DNA from: Pipra filicauda
Lineage: Eukaryota; Chordata; Aves; Passeriformes; Pipridae
Length of the DNA: 64,000 nucleotides
Assembly: GCF_003945595.2 (NCBI RefSeq)
Contig: NW_024104557.1
Coordinates: forward strand, 1 to 64,000
Direction: 5' to 3'
Made by a program: the position numbers and the translations under genes. Below the pieces are notes generated by a model. It ran no database searches. It saw only the letters and a list, made by a program, of their open reading frames with translations, and was not told where the DNA came from. Below, piece after piece: positions 60,901-64,000 of the stretch (its first letter is position 1; the number at the start of each line of letters is the position of its first letter).

Positions 60901-63203
60901 ACCAACCCCCCCCCCCCAGTCCTTTTAAAAGAAGATGTGACGAATGTTGGCAGTTCCCAGCTCTGAGAACTGAATTCCATGGACTGGTTCCAGTTCCATG
61001 TGTTCAGTCCATGGTATTCAGTTCTCTAGCTTGGCTGCATCGAACTTCACTACTACTAAATCTGTGGGGGGCTTTTTTGGGTCTGATTTTATTAATGAAA
61101 AGAGATTAATCTATTCCAGCCTCCCTTGATTTCTTCAGTGTCCTTCCAGTCGTACTCCCAAGAAACAAATGAGTTTATTGTTTGAACTATTGCGTTTGTT
61201 AATGGAGATGCAGCTCCTGTTGGCCATATATATATGGATTTTAGGAATGTGGTCCTGAATATTAACTGAACTTTTCGACAGTTTTGTGTTTTCCAAGCTC
61301 CTTACAAACACCTAAAAACAGATGAGTCCCTAAAGCTTTGGCAGAGAAGAGAACAGGAACCAAGCAGCTCCAGATGAGCACACCAGGTGTTTTCTCTGGA
61401 GCTCCAGAGAAGCATAAAAACAGATGTGAGCAGTGGTGACTGTGCCCTGACTGATAAAACCTGCAGGAAGAATCTCTGTCAAAAGCAAAATGACAGTTTG
61501 AAGTTCCAACACTGACAATTTTAATAAGGTGTTTGCTTGCTTAGGAAGATTATTGTGGCATTAATACACATGACATTAGTAACACAGTCTAAAGCACTTA
61601 ATGCTGCCAGTCTTGGCTGGATTTCGTGTGTGTGCTGATATATTCCAGTGATGATTTTAAAAGGTACTTTGAAACATCTCTCATAGAAAAAAGGATCTTG
61701 ATAAAGCACACTGGAAATTAAAGTTAGCAGCTGAGAAACTCAAATGCCAGGAGAACAGGTCCATGGCTGTTTATTGTGCTCATCCTAATGTAAGAAAAAG
61801 TCCAGGATAAAAGCTGGCAAATGGATTTGAGTCTTCCCCTAAGTGGGTCAGGGCACTCAATCTTTCCACAGAGCTCACTGGTTTAAGTAACTTGAGAGTT
61901 TTTCATCAGGAAAAAAAAAAGTGCTTACTTGGAAAAGTTAGTGAGAGTGACAGGTTCTGCTTTGTCTGGTAAATCCAATTTGTTATTTGAATGGAAAAAA
62001 AAATACGGCAACCTGCTAATGCATCATCTGTGTGTAACTCCTCTCTGTTCCCATAGAAAACAAAGGTTATCCAGCTGGAGGACTTGGCTTCACATCTGGG
62101 TTTAAGAACACAGGTGAGCACTGACTTTCTGGGTGTAAGTACTGACTTTTGGGTGCAAGTGCAAGCAATGAGTTTAAAAGGACAGGAGAGATAACAGGTA
62201 AATGAGGATCTGTCTGTGGAAGTGTCTGAGCATTAGTGAAAATGCTTGGATTTTGGTGAGGATCAGCAAAATCAGCCCTAAAAATGTGGCCATTCATCGA
62301 AGTACCAGCCAGGCAGTGAAGGGTTGTTGGCTTACAAGATTGCTGCAGTGAAAAGTGCTCAGTGTGGCCCTTTCAGAGCTGCCTGCTGGTTAATGGATCC
62401 CTCAGCGTTTGTGAATCTGAAAGTGGAGCAATGTTTTCTGTTCTGTACCTGATCTGCTCCTGGGGTGTGCCTTCAGAGCAGTTTACACTGCCCTTAGTCC
62501 AGGCTGCTGTGCCCCTGCCTCTCTCTTAAACCAGAGCTCCATTTAAGCTTGCAGTGAGTCACTCAGGGTTGAAATTTAAACTGTAATTTGCCTCTGCAGT
62601 TCCATAAACACAGGGAAGGCAGAGAGGCAGAACTGTGGAAACCAAGGCTTAGATACTTAAGGTGTAGTGGAACTATATATAGAATTAACCCAGCCATAGA
62701 TTCAACAAGTTGTTGCTTTGGATTGGTAAAAGGGGTTTGAAGGAAAAGGTTTGAAGGAAAAGGTAAAAAAAGATATAAAAAAACTGTGTTGAGCAAGATT
62801 CTTGGAGAAGTACCTCAGTGTGCTTCATGGAACTTGCCTGTTGCAGTGGCACTGCTCAGCCTTTCCCTGGGAAAAGCCTTTCCCACCCCTTGTTCCTTAA
62901 AACAGTCAGGCAACAGCAATTAAAGTCTCCTTTTGGGGTGGTGAAGTTACTTGAACACCCCAAAATGAAGAAAATTCTAAGACCAAAGGGCTTATTGCAT
63001 CTGTCTGTGTGGGAATAGTGATGGGTGTCCTTCCCTGAAGCCCTTAACACTGAGGGATTAGATGTAAACCTCTGTTTGTAGCTTATCTGAACCTGTGAAA
63101 TGTTTTTTGCCTCCCTTTTGATCAGTTTGTTGTTCCTTTTTCTCTTCTGCACAGGATGCAATTAACAGGATCCAGGACCTGATGGCAGATGGCACTTTGA
63201 CAG
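30619..63203 (+). CDS. DDRGK1: DDRGK1 (UFBP1), partial: eight coding exons, 3' end beyond window
   Basis: DDRGK1 is an adaptor on the cytosolic face of the ER membrane that works with UFL1 and CDK5RAP3 in UFM1 conjugation, ER homeostasis and ER-phagy. Joining 30619-30706, 37570-37728, 46604-46710, 48359-48460, 56733-56855, 58930-58968, 62057-62113 and 63155-63203 gives 724 nt in one open frame. Visible parts: hydrophobic anchor at residues 2-20; RRRR at 59-62 followed by [22 protein letters not shown] at 96-103 followed by [14 protein letters not shown]; Glu/Arg-rich helix from about 104 to 180; [18 protein letters not shown] near 170-188; then the start of the PCI/winged-helix-like domain ([33 protein letters not shown]). 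From memory these segments align in order with mammalian DDRGK1 (human 314 aa). The DDRGK motif, whose Lys is the human ufmylation site K267, lies after the last visible exon. The missing part should be about 55-60 codons. Identification is very secure. Confidence 0.96.
31205..32136 (+). mobile_element. CR1-like LINE, about 930 bp, with reverse-transcriptase remnant
   Basis: Its 5' end encodes [12 protein letters not shown] followed by SINDSHEG, the conserved LINE reverse-transcriptase motif, then degenerate downstream ORF2 sequence with frameshifts. Its 3' part reads GATATTCCAGAACTGTGTGG and CCCAACCTGACCCATCCTGG, a subfamily not seen elsewhere in the window. It lies about 500 bp inside DDRGK1 intron 1, in sense orientation. 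Confidence 0.85.
32381..32462 (-). mobile_element. CR1 tail remnant
   Basis: ATCACAGAATCCTTTAAG, AAAGGAAAAGACCTTTAAAA and TCCTCCAGTCCAACC. About 80 bp. Confidence 0.75.
35153..35768 (-). mobile_element. CR1 LINE, about 610 bp, antisense in intron 1
   Basis: Begins AATCCTAGAACC and GGTTGGAAAATACCTCTGAG, passes CCCTGGCACAACTTGAGGCC and TGCAGAGCCAGAAGGTCCCC, and continues upstream in the element to CCACCTGGGCACCCCTGGGC. No tail repeats beyond one unit. Confidence 0.92.
37570..37728 (+). CDS. DDRGK1: DDRGK1 coding exon 2 (linker and RRRR basic segment)
   Basis: The acceptor TTTTTGCAG ends at 37569. With the carried G the exon reads ADEEHQQNV, then a four-Ala run from GCA repeats, then [19 protein letters not shown] and EEWGE. 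This is the best conserved part of the N-terminal third. The linker before RRRR is about as long as in mammals but differs in sequence. The donor GTAACT is at 37729, and one base is carried into the next exon. Confidence 0.93.
39021..39200 (-). pseudogene. Antisense coding-like stretch in DDRGK1 intron 2, unidentified
   Basis: On the minus strand about 60 codons read [20 protein letters not shown], continue with mixed polar and Ala-rich helix-like sequence, and end AKVTKIR and a TGA stop. The composition is more protein-like than other chance frames here. No splice acceptor with a pyrimidine tract precedes it, so it could be a retrocopy fragment. I do not recognise the source, and it may be chance. 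Confidence 0.2.
41093..41128. repeat. 18-bp tandem duplication
   Basis: CGGGTTGATATCCCAGCT occurs twice without a gap, exact in both copies. Confidence 0.95.
43404..43429. repeat. Two TGTTAATAACAT units
   Basis: The 12-bp word is repeated exactly with a 2-bp spacer (43404-43415 and 43418-43429). GTTAATAAC resembles an HNF1 half-site arrangement. It lies 140 bp upstream of the candidate cassette exon. Confidence 0.85.
43571..43605 (+). other. Candidate cassette exon in DDRGK1 intron 2 (35 nt)
   Basis: A T-rich tract and TTTTTTGCAG directly precede 43571, and a full-consensus GTAAGT donor starts at 43606. In the frame of exon 2 it reads [12 protein letters not shown]. Its length (35) does not preserve the frame when joined to the exon beginning at 46604; that junction would give a stop after about 25 codons. 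Joined to a second AG two bases further (start 46606) it stays in frame. From memory, mammalian DDRGK1 has about 13 extra residues at this place. It may be a true alternative exon, an NMD exon, or a decoy. Confidence 0.4.
43650..43768 (+). mobile_element. CR1 LINE 3' tail
   Basis: CACGTTGGATGGGGCTTGGA to ACCATTCTGTAATTCTGTGA. It begins a few bases after the first in-frame stop following the candidate cassette exon at 43571. Confidence 0.9.
44148..44392 (-). mobile_element. CR1 LINE 3' fragment, well preserved
   Basis: AATCATGGAATGGTTTGGGT through CAGTATCCCATCTATCCCTG, about 245 bp. Confidence 0.94.
46494..46509. repeat. (GT)n microsatellite
   Basis: Eight GT units about 95 bp before exon 3. 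It contributes to the intron's polypyrimidine-poor 3' end. Confidence 0.9.
46604..46710 (+). CDS. DDRGK1: DDRGK1 coding exon 3 (SGKIGAKK segment)
   Basis: Residues 83-118: an acidic stretch [10 protein letters not shown], then [15 protein letters not shown] and ARKAQRE, nearly identical to the mammalian protein in this part. The acceptor TTGCAG ends at 46603 and is followed at once by a second AG (46604-46605), a tandem acceptor with a two-base offset. The donor GTGAGT is at 46711, and the exon ends in phase 0. Confidence 0.94.
46711..48358 (+). other. DDRGK1 intron 3
   Basis: 1.6 kb of unique AT-rich sequence. A 15-bp unit TTTTAAAACTGTAAA is tandemly duplicated at 46834-46863, and a TTA/TTTTA-rich run lies near 48205-48235. 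No repeat or exon was recognised. Confidence 0.85.
48359..48460 (+). CDS. DDRGK1: DDRGK1 coding exon 4 (charged helix)
   Basis: 34 codons, residues 119-152, beginning [19 protein letters not shown] and ending RIRLEEERQ. Almost every residue is Glu, Arg or Lys, as expected for the long single helix / coiled coil of this family. The acceptor TTTTTTAG ends at 48358 and the donor GTGGGG is at 48461. Confidence 0.94.
53198..53406. repeat. Direct repeat copy A (about 209 bp), type unknown
   Basis: Shares with copy B the run from TCTCCTGGAGTGCTGAAGAT through GAACAGAAGGAAGAAAGG and CAATAAAAATATTG to GTGGGATTGTTTGTTCT at about 90% by eye. It lacks an 18-bp piece present in B. An AATAAA signal is included. 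Confidence 0.8.
53934..54157. repeat. Direct repeat copy B (about 224 bp), type unknown
   Basis: Partner of the repeat at 53198, same orientation, starts 736 bp apart. Downstream of B a second AATAAA (about 54172) and GTGACCACACATCCCGACTG look like the end part of an avian retroviral LTR, but no TG..CA limits or target duplication could be fixed. The type stays open. Confidence 0.75.
55718..55790 (-). mobile_element. CR1 tail remnant
   Basis: TGAATCAAAAAATCATTTAG, ATTGGAAAAGACCTCC and ATCATCAAGTCCAGCC, about 70 bp of the older subfamily. Confidence 0.75.
56010..56020. repeat. Poly-G run (11)
   Basis: Eleven consecutive G bases in intron 4. Confidence 0.95.
56733..56855 (+). CDS. DDRGK1: DDRGK1 coding exon 5 ([15 protein letters not shown] segment)
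   Basis: 41 codons, residues 153-193. The charged helix continues ([17 protein letters not shown]) and passes into [19 protein letters not shown] then MTEEQ, a hallmark block conserved in vertebrate DDRGK1. The acceptor TTTTCTGTCCAG ends at 56732 and the donor GTATGT is at 56856. Confidence 0.95.
56856..58929 (+). other. DDRGK1 intron 5
   Basis: 2.1 kb of unique intronic DNA. No repeat, exon or RNA gene was recognised by eye. Confidence 0.85.
58930..58968 (+). CDS. DDRGK1: DDRGK1 coding exon 6 (39 nt)
   Basis: Thirteen codons, residues 194-206, [13 protein letters not shown], matching mammalian SQSFLTEFINYIK at the start of the C-terminal globular domain. The acceptor TGTGTCCAG ends at 58929 and the donor GTAAGC is at 58969. 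Confidence 0.94.
60906..60917. repeat. Poly-C run (12)
   Basis: Twelve consecutive C bases in intron 6. Confidence 0.95.
60965..61026. repeat. Inverted repeat, 22-bp arms, 18-bp loop
   Basis: The left arm is 60965-60986 and the right arm 61005-61026; 21 of 22 positions pair. Transcribed as part of DDRGK1 intron 6 it would fold into a hairpin of pre-miRNA-like stem length. Confidence 0.95.
62057..62113 (+). CDS. DDRGK1: DDRGK1 coding exon 7 (57 nt)
   Basis: Nineteen codons, residues 207-225: [19 protein letters not shown], aligning with mammalian QSKVVLLEDLASQVGLRTQ. This is the helix-turn part of the PCI/winged-helix-like domain. The acceptor TTCCCATAG ends at 62056 and the donor GTGAGC is at 62114. 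Confidence 0.94.
62114..63154 (+). other. DDRGK1 intron 7
   Basis: 1.0 kb of unique sequence. A 14-bp unit GGTTTGAAGGAAAA is tandemly duplicated at about 62734-62761. Nothing else was recognised. Confidence 0.85.
63155..63203 (+). CDS. DDRGK1: DDRGK1 coding exon 8 (last visible exon)
   Basis: Sixteen codons plus one base, residues 226-241: [16 protein letters not shown], then G shared with the next exon, matching mammalian DTINRIQDLLAEGTITG. The acceptor CTGCACAG ends at 63154 and the donor GTGACA is at 63204. No further exon is found up to 64000, so the DDRGK-motif exon lies to the right of the window. Confidence 0.93.
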
Positions 63204-64000
63204 GTGACAGCCAAGGCACAGAGGGGATGAGAGGTGGTGGTGCAGGATGTGCCTTCCCTGTGGCAGAGAGAGATTTCCAGTGTCATTCCCGTTTTAAGGA
63301 TCCTCGTAGAACTTGATAACTCGATATTTACCTATATTTTATTTATTTATCCATGTCCTGAAGGCATTTGGGGGTTGCTGAGCAGCCAGCTGCAAATGGG
63401 GCCTTGTGAAATCTGAATTTGAAAGGATCCCTGGAATAGTTTGGGGTGGTTTGCCAGCCTGGTGGCTAAAGCCCAGGATTGGGATGCAGCACACTGTGGG
63501 AGAAGCAAACATCCCAGAGCACTCCAGGGTGCTGGAGCAAGTGAAGTGCTTGTTCCCAGCCACGTACCCACACGGTCCAAGTTGGAATGTGAGCAGAGAC
63601 TGAGCCTGTGGGGAGCTCTCTGTCTGAACAAGTCTGGTTTAGTGCTGGGCAGTCTTGTTCTTTCTGAGGGTGAAGCAGGGGAAGGTGCCAGCACAAACAT
63701 TTAGTGACCTGAGCCTGTGGTCATGGCTGGGGAACAACTCTCTTGGCAGGTACATGTGGGTACCTGTTCAAATGACCTCAGAGTGCTTGGAATTAAAGGA
63801 TAAAGATGTGTAACTGCCCTGGCTGTGTCTGTGTCCCAGAAGTCATGCCAGGGAGGCTGTGCCTTGGTGTAATGTATAAGAACAGAGAGAGCTATTCTCA
63901 GTCTGGTTGGAGCAACTGAAATATGGAAGCTGAGCTTTATTCCCTTTCAGAGGGGAAGCTTTAAAGGCTGAGCTGGGCCCCACAGGGGCTCTGAATCCCC
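63204..64000 (+). other. DDRGK1 intron 8, start
   Basis: The sequence after the last donor contains no reading frame resembling the DDRGK motif or the family's C-terminus. It is taken as the beginning of the final intron, continuing past the window. Confidence 0.75.

Larger units (their letters stand above)
58969..62056 (+). other. DDRGK1 intron 6
   Basis: 3.1 kb of unique sequence with a 12-C run (60906-60917), a 22-bp-stem inverted repeat (60965-61026) and a 14-bp palindrome CCATATATATATGG near 61224. No exon or interspersed repeat was recognised. Confidence 0.85.

Noticed and set aside
1..64000. tRNA, rRNA, CRISPR, bacterial operon or intact provirus
   Set aside because: None of the expected structures was found by eye. 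The window is vertebrate nuclear DNA with CR1 repeats and one spliced gene.

Overview
The window is vertebrate nuclear DNA from a bird. The evidence is the very large number of CR1 LINE 3' fragments in both orientations, including the avian subfamilies whose 3' end reads towards ATTCTGTGAT or ATTCTATGA, together with one intron-rich gene whose predicted protein matches vertebrate DDRGK1. A passerine or other neoavian bird is a plausible guess from the CR1 types. The sequence alone does not prove it.

Only one protein-coding gene can be supported: DDRGK1 (UFBP1, C20orf116) on the + strand. Eight coding exons are visible from 30619 to 63203, spliced in frame with GT-AG introns, giving 241 complete codons plus one base. 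The first exon lies at the edge of a CpG island (about 30240-30900). The gene runs off the right edge: the terminal exon(s) carrying the DDRGK motif itself, the end of the PCI-like fold and the 3'UTR are not here. DDRGK1 is the ER-membrane-anchored adaptor of the UFM1 (ufmylation) ligase complex with UFL1. The visible part has the N-terminal membrane anchor, a basic RRRR stretch, a long Glu/Arg/Lys-rich helical region, and the start of the C-terminal globular domain.

Layout. Positions 1-30240 are intergenic: roughly thirty CR1 fragments separated by unique AT-rich DNA, with no exon I could support. A few unique blocks (10680-11200, 12650-13350, 18690-19080, 23500-23720) look like possible conserved noncoding elements. 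Positions 30240-30900 hold the CpG-island promoter and exon 1. Intron 1 (30707-37569) contains a roughly 0.9-kb CR1 with a reverse-transcriptase remnant and a second, roughly 0.6-kb antisense CR1. From 37570 to 64000 CR1 is sparse (three pieces) and the small exons 2-8 are spread over 26 kb.

Besides the gene, the points worth checking are: a 35-bp candidate cassette exon with strong splice sites in intron 2; a 22-bp-stem hairpin in intron 6; a near-perfect 35-bp palindrome carrying two E-boxes; a POU-type palindrome in an AT-rich block; and a duplicated roughly 210-bp sequence of unknown type in intron 4. I found no prokaryotic-type system, CRISPR array, intact virus or novel gene cluster.
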